Positions 38,251-47,450 of a stretch of 64,000 bases of DNA are shown one piece after another. The translations under genes were made by a program, and so were the position numbers. Origin of the DNA: Actinomycetaceae bacterium. GTDB taxonomy: Bacteria > Actinomycetota > Actinomycetes > Actinomycetales > Actinomycetaceae. The stretch is from the NCBI GenBank assembly GCA_030537615.1, contig JAUNVP010000003.1, forward strand, positions 1 through 64,000, written 5' to 3'. The number at the start of each line of letters is the position of its first letter. Position 1 is the stretch's first letter. The notes beneath the pieces were generated by a model. That model did not search any database. It was not told the DNA's origin and worked only from the letters and a program-made list of their open reading frames with translations.

Positions 38251-38412
38251 GTGTATGCCTGGATTTTCCGTCATCTTCCTGGACCAACCTGGTTGAAAGT
38301 TATCGAAGCGCTCATCATCATCGGGTTCATTGTTTACGGTCTACTTGAATTTGGTTTCCCTTGGATCCAGGAGAATTTCGACCTCGTTGATAACACGGTG
38401 GATACCCCATGA
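38251..38412 (+). CDS. Small one-helix membrane protein between sortase and trpG
   Basis: A 53-residue frame from GTG 38251 to TGA 38412, two bases after the sortase stop. It reads VYAWIFRHLPGPTWLKVIEA, a membrane helix LIIIGFIVYGLLEFGF, then PWIQENFDLVDNTVDTP. AAGGAG lies about 11 bases upstream. Its stop overlaps the trpG ATG as ATGA, strong support for a real coupled gene. Similar tiny proteins with LPGP before the helix and FPW after it occur downstream of class E sortases in actinobacteria. Function is unknown. Confidence 0.75.
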   Translation: MYAWIFRHLPGPTWLKVIEALIIIGFIVYGLLEFGFPWIQENFDLVDNTVDTP

Positions 38413-39023
38413 GCCGAATTCTTTGTATCGATAACTACGATAGTTTCGTCTACACCATTGTTGGATACATGAAGCGACTGGGAGCAACGGTTGACGTTGT
38501 TCGCAATGACGCTGTTCCCAAGAACTGGGCGGATTACTCTGGAATCCTCATCTCGCCTGGACCGGGCACTCCTAAAGAAGCCGGTCAGTCACTCGAAATC
38601 ATCGAAGGCGCGGCGAACGAGAGTATTCCACTTCTCGGGGTCTGTCTCGGGCATCAAGCATTAGCTGAAGTGTTCGGTGCAACCGTGACCCACGCAGACG
38701 AACTGATGCACGGAAAAACATCCCTCATTACCCACACCGGGGACAGTGTGTTCGCGGGACTTCCTTCACCACTTCGAGTTACCCGCTACCACTCACTTGC
38801 CGTTGCACCCCACACCGTTACAGATGAACTCATCGTCACCGCTACAGCACCCGGAGGAGCCATTATGGGACTGCGCCACCGCGACCTCCCCATTCACGGG
38901 GTGCAGTTCCACCCGGAATCAATCCTCACCGAAAACGGGCACCGCATGATTGCCACCTGGCTTGACATGGCGGGTGTTGACGGAGCGACAACTATCGCCC
39001 AAAAGACGACCTTCGTCAATTAG
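38409..39023 (+). CDS. trpG: Glutamine amidotransferase component of anthranilate/aminodeoxychorismate synthase
   Basis: Class I amidotransferase of 204 residues supplying ammonia to a chorismate-using partner (TrpE or PabB, not in this window). IDNYDSFVYTIVGYM begins the fold, with SPGPGTPKEAG, the nucleophile Cys in LLGVCLGHQALAEVFG and the His-Glu pair in GVQFHPESILTENG. It is the Rv0013 (trpG/pabA) position, between the sortase block and the convergent pknB. In actinobacteria this gene may serve both tryptophan and folate routes. ATGA overlap couples it to the small upstream gene. Confidence 0.93.
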   Translation: MSRILCIDNYDSFVYTIVGYMKRLGATVDVVRNDAVPKNWADYSGILISPGPGTPKEAGQSLEIIEGAANESIPLLGVCLGHQALAEVFGATVTHADELMHGKTSLITHTGDSVFAGLPSPLRVTRYHSLAVAPHTVTDELIVTATAPGGAIMGLRHRDLPIHGVQFHPESILTENGHRMIATWLDMAGVDGATTIAQKTTFVN

Positions 39024-39024
39024 C

Positions 39025-39056
39025 AGTGGGGCCGAGCCCGAAAGCTCAGCCCCACT
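39025..39056. terminator. Bidirectional terminator between trpG and pknB
   Basis: AGTGGGGCCGAGC and GCTCAGCCCCACT pair over 13 positions with one mismatch and a 6-base loop. It sits between the stops of two convergent genes. No long T-run follows. Confidence 0.7.
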
Positions 39057-39063
39057 CACTGTC

Positions 39064-40887
39064 TTAACCGTCCGAGTTCTCTGAGGGTTGCTGACTCGGT
39101 TGCTGACTGGGTTGCGGTGTTGGCTCAGGTTGCGGGGCAGGAGCCGGCGGCTCCTTAGCCACGGTAATCTCAATGCGTGTTCCAGCTTTCACCGTGCCCG
39201 TCGGGCTGAGATTAACGACAACTCCCGGCTGATAATCAGCTGTTTCCTGCTCGCGGATCGAGTAACTCAACTTCAGCTCTTCGAGTTTGGAAACAACCGC
39301 GGACTGTTCCTGGCCGATAAGATCTCCGCTGACAACGACATTGCCACTGGCAACAATAAGGGTAACTTTGTCTCCCTCATTGAGACTCTCTCCGGCTGAT
39401 GGATCGGTACGAATCACCCGATCTTTGTCCTGGTCGGGACTATCTTCCACGGTTACATCACCGACCTTGAGCTTCGCGTCCTCAATGAGCTTGCGCGCCC
39501 GTTCTTGGGTCAGTCCGGTGACATCGGGAACAGAGACTTCTGCCGGACCCGACGAGAGCGTGACAGTCACAATCGAGCCCTTCTCAACCATCTTCCCCGG
39601 CTCAGGATCGGAGGATACGACATCGCCCTCGGGAATCGCCCCGGATGCTTCTCTGTCCTCGGCGATAGCGAACTCGAGCCCAACTTCCTCAAGCATTTGA
39701 CGAGCTTCACCCTGCGTGGCACCAATAATCGCGGTGGGAATCGCCACCTTCTCCGGCGGCAACTCCTCGGGATTGTTGATCTTCCACACCGCGTAAATTC
39801 CCGCTGCCGTCAGCGCGAGAATGAGGAGCACAAGAGAAATGATCAGTCCCGTTCTCGAACGCTTTTCACCCTCGTACTCTTCGGCATCGGCAAGAGCCAC
39901 CGGTCGTTGAACAGTAGTTTGATATTCGGGTGCGGGAGGCGGAGCCAACGGCAGAGTCCGCGTCGCGTAGTCTTGGTCGGGAAGGGTCGGGGATTCCCAC
40001 GAGTCTGCAGCTGGAGCCAACACTAACGCACCCCGGGCAGCTCGTTCGAGATCGGAGAGCATGGCCTGCGCACTACTGTATCGCTGGTCTTTATCCTTGG
40101 CGAGAGACTTCAAAATAACGCGGTCGATCGAGTCAGGTACATCATTGGTGATCGACGAGGGAACCGGAGGAATCTCCGATACGTGCTGGTAAGCGACAGA
40201 CACAGCCGTATCACCCTTAAATGGCGGCTGTCCCGTCAGAAGCTCAAAGAGAACGCAACCAGTTGAATAGATATCCGACCGGGCATCCACGACCTCTCCG
40301 CGAGCTTGCTCTGGCGACAGGTATTGCGCCGTCCCGACAACAGCGTTCGTTTGCGTCATCGTCGCCTGCGAATCGGTGAGGGCTCGGGCAATGCCAAAAT
40401 CCATCACCTTGATCTTGCCGGTGTTCGTCAGCATGATGTTGCCCGGCTTAATATCGCGGTGAACGAGTCCCTGGGTGTGAGAGTACTCGAGTGCTGAGAG
40501 CACTCCGGAAATAATCTCTACGGCCTCATCAATGGGAACCGGAGAGCCCCCCGCGAGAAGGTCGCGCACGGTGTGGCCTTCGACATACTCCATGACAATG
40601 TATGGAACTGACACGTGCGAACCATCGGGGATAGTGACGTCCTCTTCGCCGGTGTCATAGACGGCCACAATATTCGGGTGATTGAGAGACGCGGCAGCTT
40701 GAGCCTCGCGGCGAAAGCGGGTCTGGAAAATCGAGTCGCGAGCGAGGTCGGTGCGCAGCATCTTAATGGCAACGTTGCGCGACAGTCGCATATCGAAACC
40801 GAGGTGGACTTGCGCCATGCCCCCGCGCCCAATCATTGAGCGCACTTCGTAGCGGCCAGCGAGCTGCCGAGGCTGGTGGTCTACCAT
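39064..40887 (-). CDS. pknB: Serine/threonine protein kinase PknB with PASTA repeats
   Basis: Transmembrane Hanks-type kinase that senses wall precursors and phosphorylates division and wall proteins. The kinase (residues ~12-275) has IGRGGMAQVHLG, the ATP-binding lysine in VAIKMLR, VHRDIKPGNIML, DFGIARAL and an activation loop with TMTQTNAVVGTAQYLSPEQ. After a juxtamembrane stretch, a helix (GLIISLVLLILALTAAG) precedes three extracellular PASTA repeats (IPTAIIGAT, VPDVTGLTQERARKLIE and VVSGDLIGQEQS regions). It ends in a Pro/Gln-rich tail. At 607 residues with three rather than four PASTA units it is slightly short. ATG 40887 has GGAGGT, and overlaps the pknA end. Confidence 0.96.
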   Translation of the reverse strand: MVDHQPRQLAGRYEVRSMIGRGGMAQVHLGFDMRLSRNVAIKMLRTDLARDSIFQTRFRREAQAAASLNHPNIVAVYDTGEEDVTIPDGSHVSVPYIVMEYVEGHTVRDLLAGGSPVPIDEAVEIISGVLSALEYSHTQGLVHRDIKPGNIMLTNTGKIKVMDFGIARALTDSQATMTQTNAVVGTAQYLSPEQARGEVVDARSDIYSTGCVLFELLTGQPPFKGDTAVSVAYQHVSEIPPVPSSITNDVPDSIDRVILKSLAKDKDQRYSSAQAMLSDLERAARGALVLAPAADSWESPTLPDQDYATRTLPLAPPPAPEYQTTVQRPVALADAEEYEGEKRSRTGLIISLVLLILALTAAGIYAVWKINNPEELPPEKVAIPTAIIGATQGEARQMLEEVGLEFAIAEDREASGAIPEGDVVSSDPEPGKMVEKGSIVTVTLSSGPAEVSVPDVTGLTQERARKLIEDAKLKVGDVTVEDSPDQDKDRVIRTDPSAGESLNEGDKVTLIVASGNVVVSGDLIGQEQSAVVSKLEELKLSYSIREQETADYQPGVVVNLSPTGTVKAGTRIEITVAKEPPAPAPQPEPTPQPSQQPSQQPSENSDG

Positions 40888-42155
40888 GCTGTTACCTCCG
40901 TAAGGGTATGGATTTCCAGACTACCGTTTAGCATTTCGGGCTGGGAAACGGGATGGTTGAGATCGGGAGAATACGCTCGATCAATGAGAGAATGAGCGAA
41001 AACATAGAGAAGCAGGCTCGCTATGAGTACGACGAGTGCGACACCGATGAGTTCGCTCCAGCGAGGAGTGAATGGGTCGGTGCTCGCGTGACGTATCCGA
41101 GTGTCATTGTTTGCAGCGGTTGAGCGCCGAGGGCGAGCAGGTTGCCGCTGAGCAGGTGCTCCTGGCCCATCCGGAGGTGTCGCACCCGGAGCGGATTCGT
41201 TGCTTTCGGAAGCGATTGATGGCTTAGCCGGAGTGTCATTCTTGGCTTCTGGCACGTGCATCGGTGTGGTCACAGGACCACGACCAGTATCAGCGTCATC
41301 GGGCAAGCTGATGGGGGTGGGGGAAGTACCAACGTCGAGCTGCTTGGCAACCTGATTGAGTTCTCGAACCAGTGCCGTCGCATCGTGTGGTCGGTCATCC
41401 GGCTTTTTGCGCAGCAGCTGCATGACGACGCGAGCAAGTGGAGTGGGAACATCCTCGGGAAGTGGGGGAACAGGCTCGTTGACGTGCGCAAAAGCGACAT
41501 CTACTTGAGTTTTCCCCGTGAAGGGGCGGTGCCCCGCCAGTGCTTCGTAGGCGATAACTCCGAGTGCATACAAGTCTCCGGCGTGTGTCGCCGGTTCTCC
41601 CATGGCCTGCTCGGGCGGAAGGTACTGCGCTGTTCCCATGACCATACCCGCATCGGTCATTGATGTTTGGTTCGGAGTTACCGAGATACCAAAGTCGGTC
41701 AGTTTCACGATTCCTTCGGCCGTCACCATAATATTTGACGGCTTAATGTCACGATGAACAACGTCGTGCTTTTGGGCGGCAGACAATGCGTACGCCGTTT
41801 GGATGAGGACGGGGATGAGCTGATCGGGCGAAATCCGATTCCCGTTCGCAAGATACTGGTTGAATGGGCGGCCCTCAACGTACTCCATGATGATCCAGCC
41901 AACTCCGTCCTCTTCCCCGTGATCGAGTACGGCAGTTAAGTTCGGATGGTTAATCTGCATCGTATTGCGGGCTTCCATGCGCAGGCGCGCAAGGAAAATA
42001 CTCTGGCCGGCCAGCTCTGGTTTGAGGACCTTTGCAGCGACTTTTCGTCGAGTGACCTGGTCACGAGCTGTCCACACTTCACCCATCCCACCAACGGCGA
42101 CTTGTCGCAGGAGGCGGTAGCGGTCGCCAATTATCTGCCCCGCAAAGTTACTCAC
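40881..42155 (-). CDS. pknA: Serine/threonine protein kinase PknA
   Basis: Transmembrane kinase of 424 residues without PASTA repeats. VAVGGMGEVWTARD, KVAAKVLKPEL, VHRDIKPSNIMV, LTDFGISV and MVMGTAQYLPPEQAMGE mark an active kinase. In subdomain IX the usual SDIYSLG reads GDLYALG. A long Pro/Ala/Ser linker (residues ~270-370) precedes one helix (IGVALVVLIASLLLYVF) and a ~40-residue outer tail. It lies between pbpA and pknB, overlapping both by about 7 bases, so the operon is translationally linked. Known targets in relatives are wall and division proteins. Confidence 0.95.
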   Translation of the reverse strand: MSNFAGQIIGDRYRLLRQVAVGGMGEVWTARDQVTRRKVAAKVLKPELAGQSIFLARLRMEARNTMQINHPNLTAVLDHGEEDGVGWIIMEYVEGRPFNQYLANGNRISPDQLIPVLIQTAYALSAAQKHDVVHRDIKPSNIMVTAEGIVKLTDFGISVTPNQTSMTDAGMVMGTAQYLPPEQAMGEPATHAGDLYALGVIAYEALAGHRPFTGKTQVDVAFAHVNEPVPPLPEDVPTPLARVVMQLLRKKPDDRPHDATALVRELNQVAKQLDVGTSPTPISLPDDADTGRGPVTTPMHVPEAKNDTPAKPSIASESNESAPGATPPDGPGAPAQRQPARPRRSTAANNDTRIRHASTDPFTPRWSELIGVALVVLIASLLLYVFAHSLIDRAYSPDLNHPVSQPEMLNGSLEIHTLTEVTAW

Positions 42156-43605
42156 CGTTGATCACCGCTTCAAGCATGGCGCGCGCAACGGGACCGGCGT
42201 CTGCACCGCCACCAACATACGGGTTCATCTCATCCCCTTCAATCGCGACGGCGACTACGATATTCGGATTTTCGGTGGCAGGAAATGCAACGATCCACGC
42301 GATTGTGCGTCCATCGGTGCCGGTTTCAGCAGTGCCCGTCTTCGCGGCAATTGGTGTTCCCATCGCGACGGAACGACCTGTACCGTACGGTTGGGCGACG
42401 ACATCAACCATCATGTCGCGAAGCTGCGACGCGGTGGTTTCAGTGATCGGCTGCCCCAACTGGGTGGGAGTCGTCGTCGCTTGGGTTTCGAGATCGGCAT
42501 TGACAACAGAAGCCACGAGATATGGCTTCATGAGGACACCGCCGTTGGCGACAGATGCTCCGATCATTGCCATTTCGAGGGGAGTGACAGCAACGTCTCC
42601 TTGACCGATGGCAACGAGTCCAACCTGAGATTCATTGACTGATTCAGGGAATACCGACTCGGTGACTGGAAGCGGAATGTCGAGTGGTTTTCCAAATCCG
42701 AACTTGTCTGTCATATCGCGTAGTGCGTCTGCACCGACGTCGATAGCTCCAAGCGCGAAGGACGTATTACACGAGCGTGCAAACGCTTCTGTTAAGGTCG
42801 GAGTGCCGCTACCGCAAGGAAGTCCCGTGATATTCGGTAGGGAAGTTTCAGTTCCGGGTAGAGTGATGGCTGCTGGACCAGATACCTCAGTATCGGGACT
42901 GTATTTGCCCGACTCGAGCATCGCTGCCGCAGTGATGATCTTGAACACCGAACCAGGGTGGTAACGATCTCCAGCGATTGCGCGGTTCTTCAACGGCTGG
43001 TTGGGATCGTCATTGAGAGCCTTATATGCTTCGAGAGCATCCGTACTGTTCATCTGTGACAAGACATTCGGATCGTAGCTCGGAGAAGAATAGAGTGCGA
43101 GAATCTCACCCGTACTCGGATTAAGGGCGACGGCCGCTCCCTTTCGACCTCCGATAGCACTGGCCGCGGCCTGCTGCACGTTTGGATTGACGGTAAGTTC
43201 GACTCCACCTCCCTGACGTTCAAGACCCGTTAAGAGGTTTTGGATGCGCTGCGCCCACAGCGATGGAGCATCGCCTTCGAGAATGTTTTCAGCCGCAGAT
43301 TCAAGCCCGGTTGATGAACGCAAAGAGGCCGAAAACCAGCCGGTAATAGCAGCGTATGTATCTTTCCCTGGGTACGACCGTTGATAGCGCCGAGAATCGG
43401 GAATAGTCGAGGATTGCGCGATTGCGGTTCCCGCCACAATGATCGGTCCGCGGTCGCGTTCGGCTGCGTGCAGGATCGTGCGAGAGTTTCTCTCGTCTGC
43501 ATTCAGTGTGGGAGCTGCCAGAACCTGGATGTAGGTGGCCGCCATGGCGAGTGACAGCACCATGAGAAACACGACGATATATATCTTGCGAATCTGTGCG
43601 TTCAC
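42148..43605 (-). CDS. pbpA: Penicillin-binding protein PbpA (class B transpeptidase)
   Basis: Monofunctional transpeptidase of 485 residues, partner of the SEDS protein encoded just upstream. One N-terminal helix (IYIVVFLMVLSLAMAATYI) precedes a dimerisation region. The transpeptidase has HPGSVFKIITAAAML (SxxK), RSCNTSFALG (SxN) and AAKTGTAETG (KTG). The order fits the cognate PBP of RodA/FtsW-type polymerases. It overlaps rodA and pknA by a few bases on either side. Confidence 0.95.
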   Translation of the reverse strand: MNAQIRKIYIVVFLMVLSLAMAATYIQVLAAPTLNADERNSRTILHAAERDRGPIIVAGTAIAQSSTIPDSRRYQRSYPGKDTYAAITGWFSASLRSSTGLESAAENILEGDAPSLWAQRIQNLLTGLERQGGGVELTVNPNVQQAAASAIGGRKGAAVALNPSTGEILALYSSPSYDPNVLSQMNSTDALEAYKALNDDPNQPLKNRAIAGDRYHPGSVFKIITAAAMLESGKYSPDTEVSGPAAITLPGTETSLPNITGLPCGSGTPTLTEAFARSCNTSFALGAIDVGADALRDMTDKFGFGKPLDIPLPVTESVFPESVNESQVGLVAIGQGDVAVTPLEMAMIGASVANGGVLMKPYLVASVVNADLETQATTTPTQLGQPITETTASQLRDMMVDVVAQPYGTGRSVAMGTPIAAKTGTAETGTDGRTIAWIVAFPATENPNIVVAVAIEGDEMNPYVGGGADAGPVARAMLEAVINGE

Positions 43606-44972
43606 GCGCTCACCGCTCTCTGGGAGGGGATCGAGGGAGGGCGTCTAGCCGCATCGGAAATCCGAATGAGGAGGGCGATGAGAATCCAGGATGAAATCAT
43701 GGACGATCCCCCCTGGGCAAGGAATGGTGCGGTAAGACCCGTGAGAGGAATGATCCGAGTGATGCCTCCAAGAACGACGAACAGCTGGAGAGCGAGCGAG
43801 AAGCTAATGCCAGCGGCAAGTAGCTTGCCGAAGCCGTCGCGCACGCCAATAGCAGCTCGTAGTCCACGTTCAATGAGGACGAGGTACATAAGCAAAATGG
43901 CGAATAGGCCGGTCAAACCGAGTTCTTCGGCGAGGGAAGCAAGGATGAAGTCCGAGTTCGCTGCGAAGACGAGCTGAGGATAGCCGAGCCCCCACCCGGT
44001 GCCGAATAAACCTCCCGATGCCATTCCGAACTGTCCGTCAACGAGCTGACCTGAACCGCCGACCTTGTAGTACAGGTCGTTGTCGAAAGCGTGTAGCCAG
44101 CCGTTGATCCGCTGATTGACGTGGGTGAAGAGTTTGGTGGCGATGACGGCTGCCGGGACGAATGTTATGGCGCCGATGAGAAGCCAAGACACCCGGTTTG
44201 TTGCGATATAGATCATGGCGACAAACAGGCCGAAATACAGTAGTGAAGTGCCAAGATCGCTCTGTAATACAAGAACTGCGATCGCCACCGCCCAGACGAC
44301 GAGAATGGGGCCGAGGTCGCGCGGACGCGGCAGCCGAATTCCGAGAATTTTTGGTCCGCCGATGGCGAGATTATCGCGGTTACTAACGAGGTAACCGGCA
44401 AAAAACACGGCGAGAGTAACCTTGACGAACTCCGCAGGTTGGAGGGAGGCGCCGAAAATGCTGATCCAGATTCGGGCACCGTACCGCTCCACACCGAGCC
44501 CAGGAATAAAGGGAAGAATAAGCAGGAAAAGAGACACCACCATAGCGGTGAACGTATATCGGCGCAGGATGCGGTGATCTCGGATGACAATGAGAACAAT
44601 CGCTGCGCTGATAATGCCGGCACCGACCATGACGAGTTGTTTAACGCCGACCACAGGATTCTCAGGTTGCTGCAATATCGCGTACGACAGATCTAGCCGG
44701 TAAATCATCGCCAAGCCGATTCCCGATAGGGCGACGGCCATGGGAAGGATGACCGGGTCAGCATACGGTGCGAGCTTACGAATCCCAAGGTCTGCGACCA
44801 CGGCAATAATGATGAGAATGAGGGCGTGAATTCCCACGTTCGATGGGAGTGCATCCGTACGGTTAATGGTGGTGAGAACGTATCCTCCAAGACCAGCGGC
44901 TATCGCGAGAATGAGTAGAAAGAACTCGACGATAGGGCGTGACCGCGGTGGTGAAATAGTCACGGTCGCCAT
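43602..44972 (-). CDS. rodA: SEDS-family peptidoglycan glycosyltransferase (RodA/FtsW type)
   Basis: Polytopic lipid II polymerase of 456 residues, with about ten to twelve helices. The signature stretch LGLTGLFAILLMYLVLIERG and the C-terminal IIPLTGLTAPFLAQGGSSM are characteristic, and LQPAEFVKVTLAVFFAGYL includes the conserved pore Glu-Lys region. Position between pstP and pbpA marks it as RodA rather than FtsW. The start ATG 44972 overlaps the pstP stop (TGATG); a TTG lies just upstream in frame. Confidence 0.95.
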   Translation of the reverse strand: MATVTISPPRSRPIVEFFLLILAIAAGLGGYVLTTINRTDALPSNVGIHALILIIIAVVADLGIRKLAPYADPVILPMAVALSGIGLAMIYRLDLSYAILQQPENPVVGVKQLVMVGAGIISAAIVLIVIRDHRILRRYTFTAMVVSLFLLILPFIPGLGVERYGARIWISIFGASLQPAEFVKVTLAVFFAGYLVSNRDNLAIGGPKILGIRLPRPRDLGPILVVWAVAIAVLVLQSDLGTSLLYFGLFVAMIYIATNRVSWLLIGAITFVPAAVIATKLFTHVNQRINGWLHAFDNDLYYKVGGSGQLVDGQFGMASGGLFGTGWGLGYPQLVFAANSDFILASLAEELGLTGLFAILLMYLVLIERGLRAAIGVRDGFGKLLAAGISFSLALQLFVVLGGITRIIPLTGLTAPFLAQGGSSMISSWILIALLIRISDAARRPPSIPSQRAVSA

Positions 44973-46252
44973 CAACGACCTCCGGAGGTGGGTGATGGCG
45001 ACTCATCCGCCGGGGACGATTCGGAGGGTTCCGGGGAAGGGGAGGAAGGCTCGGGATTGTGGAACTGTGCGTCGTTGACGAGACGTTTAACGTATTGGTC
45101 GATTTCTTCGCGTGAAGAACGGCGTACCGGTTCTTTCAAGCGATCGCGTTCCACGGGTTGTAAATCATTCAGAGTCACGGGAGTGACTTCAACGGGGTGA
45201 GATAGTGCCCACGGCCCGATAACCTGCGGTATTCCGCGATAAATGACGACCTTGTCGTCTTTGAGCTGTGCGTAATATTGGGATTGCGACCAGGTGTAGC
45301 CAGCCCAGAGTCCAAGTCCGACCGCCGCCGCGACGATAAGAGCAATGAAGGTGGGGAGCCACGGGCGGCGCTCGGGAAACTCGTCCTCTTCTTCCCGGTC
45401 ATCATGGGCGACATTCGGCGAGAGCTGAGCTGCCCGCCCCGCAGCGCCACTGCTACCGCGTGAAGGACTGAGACGATCAACAGCAGCCGCACCGACAATC
45501 TGCGGTGGGGCCGGCTCAACTGTGCCGGATTCAACGACATCGGCAATCACGCAGGTGATGTTGTCGGGGCCACCCCCGCGCAACGCGAGTTCAATCAGTT
45601 CCTCTGCGCACTCGCCGGGATCGTCAATAGTTGCCAGAGTTTCAATGATGGTGTCGGCAGATACGACGCCAGACAGGCCGTCCGAGCACAGTAGCCAGCG
45701 GTCTCCGAGCACGGCCTCACGGATGGATTCATCCGGGTCAATGTCATTGCTTGAATCACCTAAAATCCGCAGAACGACGCTGCGTTGCGGGTGGGTTTCA
45801 GCTTCCTCGGGGGTGATCTGTCCGGTTTGAATGAGGTATTGGACGAACGAATGATCCGTAGTCACCTGGGTCAGCGTGCCGTTGCGGAGGACGTAGGCGC
45901 GTGAGTCGCCGATGTGAACCATGGCGAGTTTCTTACCCGACCGCATGAGGGCGATACACGTTGTTCCGAGGCCGTGCAGTTGCGGATCCACCTGGGCGCG
46001 GTCAATGAGTTCTTCGTGTGCATCGGTGAGGGCGCGGCGCAGAAGATTGAGCATGTCATCGGCGCGGTGATCGTCGGTGTCAAGGGGGGCCATGTGGGCT
46101 ACGGCAATACTTGAGGCGATATCACCGCCGGCCGCACCACCCATGCCATCCGCTAACACAAGCAGGTGGGACCCCGCGTAACCCGAGTCTTGATTGTTCT
46201 TCCTCACCAACCCGACGTCGGAACGGGCCGCAAAGCGAAAATCGACCGGCAT
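44972..46252 (-). CDS. pstP: PP2C-family Ser/Thr phosphatase PstP
   Basis: Metal-dependent phosphatase that reverses PknA/PknB phosphorylation. The N-terminal catalytic domain has FRFAARSDVGLVRKNNQDS, LLVLADGMGGAAGGDIAS, GDSRAYVLRNG, LLCSDGLSGVV and GGPDNITCVIADV, all canonical for PP2C. A linker leads to one helix (WLPTFIALIVAAAVGLGL) and an outer region ending in a Pro/Ser/Glu-rich tail. Length is 426 residues. It is the only phosphatase of this class seen here. Starts and stops with its neighbours overlap as TAATG and TGATG. Confidence 0.96.
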   Translation of the reverse strand: MPVDFRFAARSDVGLVRKNNQDSGYAGSHLLVLADGMGGAAGGDIASSIAVAHMAPLDTDDHRADDMLNLLRRALTDAHEELIDRAQVDPQLHGLGTTCIALMRSGKKLAMVHIGDSRAYVLRNGTLTQVTTDHSFVQYLIQTGQITPEEAETHPQRSVVLRILGDSSNDIDPDESIREAVLGDRWLLCSDGLSGVVSADTIIETLATIDDPGECAEELIELALRGGGPDNITCVIADVVESGTVEPAPPQIVGAAAVDRLSPSRGSSGAAGRAAQLSPNVAHDDREEEDEFPERRPWLPTFIALIVAAAVGLGLWAGYTWSQSQYYAQLKDDKVVIYRGIPQVIGPWALSHPVEVTPVTLNDLQPVERDRLKEPVRRSSREEIDQYVKRLVNDAQFHNPEPSSPSPEPSESSPADESPSPTSGGR

Positions 46253-46740
46253 TACGACACCAACTCCAGAGTGGTCTGACCGATCCGCACGTTGACACCG
46301 AGGTTGAGTTTTCGCGGTTCGACAAGGCGCTCATCGTCAACAAACGTTCCGTTGGTTGAACCGAGATCTTCGATCCACCACTCACCGTCGGACTGGTAGA
46401 GATGCGCGTGACGGGCCGAAGCGTATTCGTCATTGAGGACGAGGGTTGATGCCGGCGAGCGACCGACGAAAATATCGGCTGATCCGAGTTTCATCGAGGT
46501 GCCGACGAGTGGACCACCGGTCACAAGTAGGCGGGTCGGAACGGGGGCTTCAGCGCTCTTTTTCACGCGACGGCGGGATTCTTTACGGTGTTCGTCTCGG
46601 CGTTGCCGGCCTTTACCGCGAGGGGTCACGACGGTTCCAAAAATATCTTGGCGAAGTACGGAAACCGCGCCGAGTGCTACCGCCCATAACAACCCTAAAT
46701 ATGCGAGGCGGAAGATCGTGAACGCCAGGTCAGAAGCCAT
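46252..46740 (-). CDS. fhaB: FHA-domain protein FhaB (FipA-like)
   Basis: A 162-residue protein with an N-terminal membrane helix (FTIFRLAYLGLLWAVALGAV), a basic linker and a C-terminal FHA domain that binds phosphothreonine. The FHA core shows the Gly-Arg turn in IFVGRSPASTLVL, Ser-His in YASARHAHLY and DLGSTNGTFV. In mycobacteria FipA/FhaB links the FtsQ-FtsZ complex to PknA signals. The ATG overlaps the fhaA stop (TAATG); an upstream extension of the frame exists without an evident start signal. Confidence 0.93.
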   Translation of the reverse strand: MASDLAFTIFRLAYLGLLWAVALGAVSVLRQDIFGTVVTPRGKGRQRRDEHRKESRRRVKKSAEAPVPTRLLVTGGPLVGTSMKLGSADIFVGRSPASTLVLNDEYASARHAHLYQSDGEWWIEDLGSTNGTFVDDERLVEPRKLNLGVNVRIGQTTLELVS

Positions 46741-47450
46741 TAGTCGAAAGAATTCTCCTCGGCCGCCGAGGTCCAAAATAGGATACGCGTTCGGCCAATT
46801 ACTATCTGGTTACCATCTACAAGTGTAGCCGCGTCAACCTTGTGTCCTTCGACAAAAAGTCCGTTAGTTGCTCCCAAATCCGATGCTATAACGCCCTCGG
46901 GAGTGATTCGGAGTTCGAGGTGGCGCCGCGAAACACTCGGATCGTCTACCCGGATATCAACATCGACACCTCTCCCAATGACGGTGACAGGTTCGGTGAG
47001 GAGGAGACGTTCGCCTTCCACTTCGATAATTGGGTGACTTGCTGAGGCGACTTGGCTGGTGGCCGGTGCGACGGCACCGCGCTCCATCGCGGCTTCAATC
47101 TCGAGTTGACCGGTCAACTCTTCCGAGCCGGTATCAAATTCCACCTCGACCGGGCCGATGAGGGCGTAGTCGTTCTCTTCGGCATGACGGGTTGCTACCT
47201 TGCTGATTTCCTGTTCAAGGACATCGAGTCCGAGCTTTTGCAGGTTCTTCATATCAGTGGCGGCTACCCGGATAGTGAACTGGTTGGGCGCGACCATATG
47301 ATCCTGGGTGTATTCCTGCACGTGATCGTCCATCGCACGGCGTACCGCGGAGGTTACGTCAACGGGTTTCACCGCGGAACGAAACACGCGACCGAAAACT
47401 CCGTTCACACCGCGTTCAATTGCCGATTCGAATCGGTCGAGCAGTTCCAT
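46740..47450 (-). CDS. fhaA: FHA-domain protein FhaA (DUF3662-FHA)
   Basis: A 236-residue cytoplasmic protein. The N-terminal DUF3662 domain starts MELLDRFESAIERGVNGVFG and contains SAVKPVDVTSAVRRAMDD and MVAPNQFTIRV. The C-terminal FHA domain carries VIGRGVDVDIRVDDPSVSRR, then HLEL and DLGATNGLFVEG. In M. tuberculosis the FHA of FhaA binds the phosphorylated pseudokinase of MviN, which is not visible in this genome segment. The linker is short compared with the long mycobacterial one. ATG 47450 gives the family N-terminus and follows GGGGGTG; the frame is open to 47516. It is the promoter-proximal gene of the fhaA-pknB operon. Confidence 0.94.
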   Translation of the reverse strand: MELLDRFESAIERGVNGVFGRVFRSAVKPVDVTSAVRRAMDDHVQEYTQDHMVAPNQFTIRVAATDMKNLQKLGLDVLEQEISKVATRHAEENDYALIGPVEVEFDTGSEELTGQLEIEAAMERGAVAPATSQVASASHPIIEVEGERLLLTEPVTVIGRGVDVDIRVDDPSVSRRHLELRITPEGVIASDLGATNGLFVEGHKVDAATLVDGNQIVIGRTRILFWTSAAEENSFD

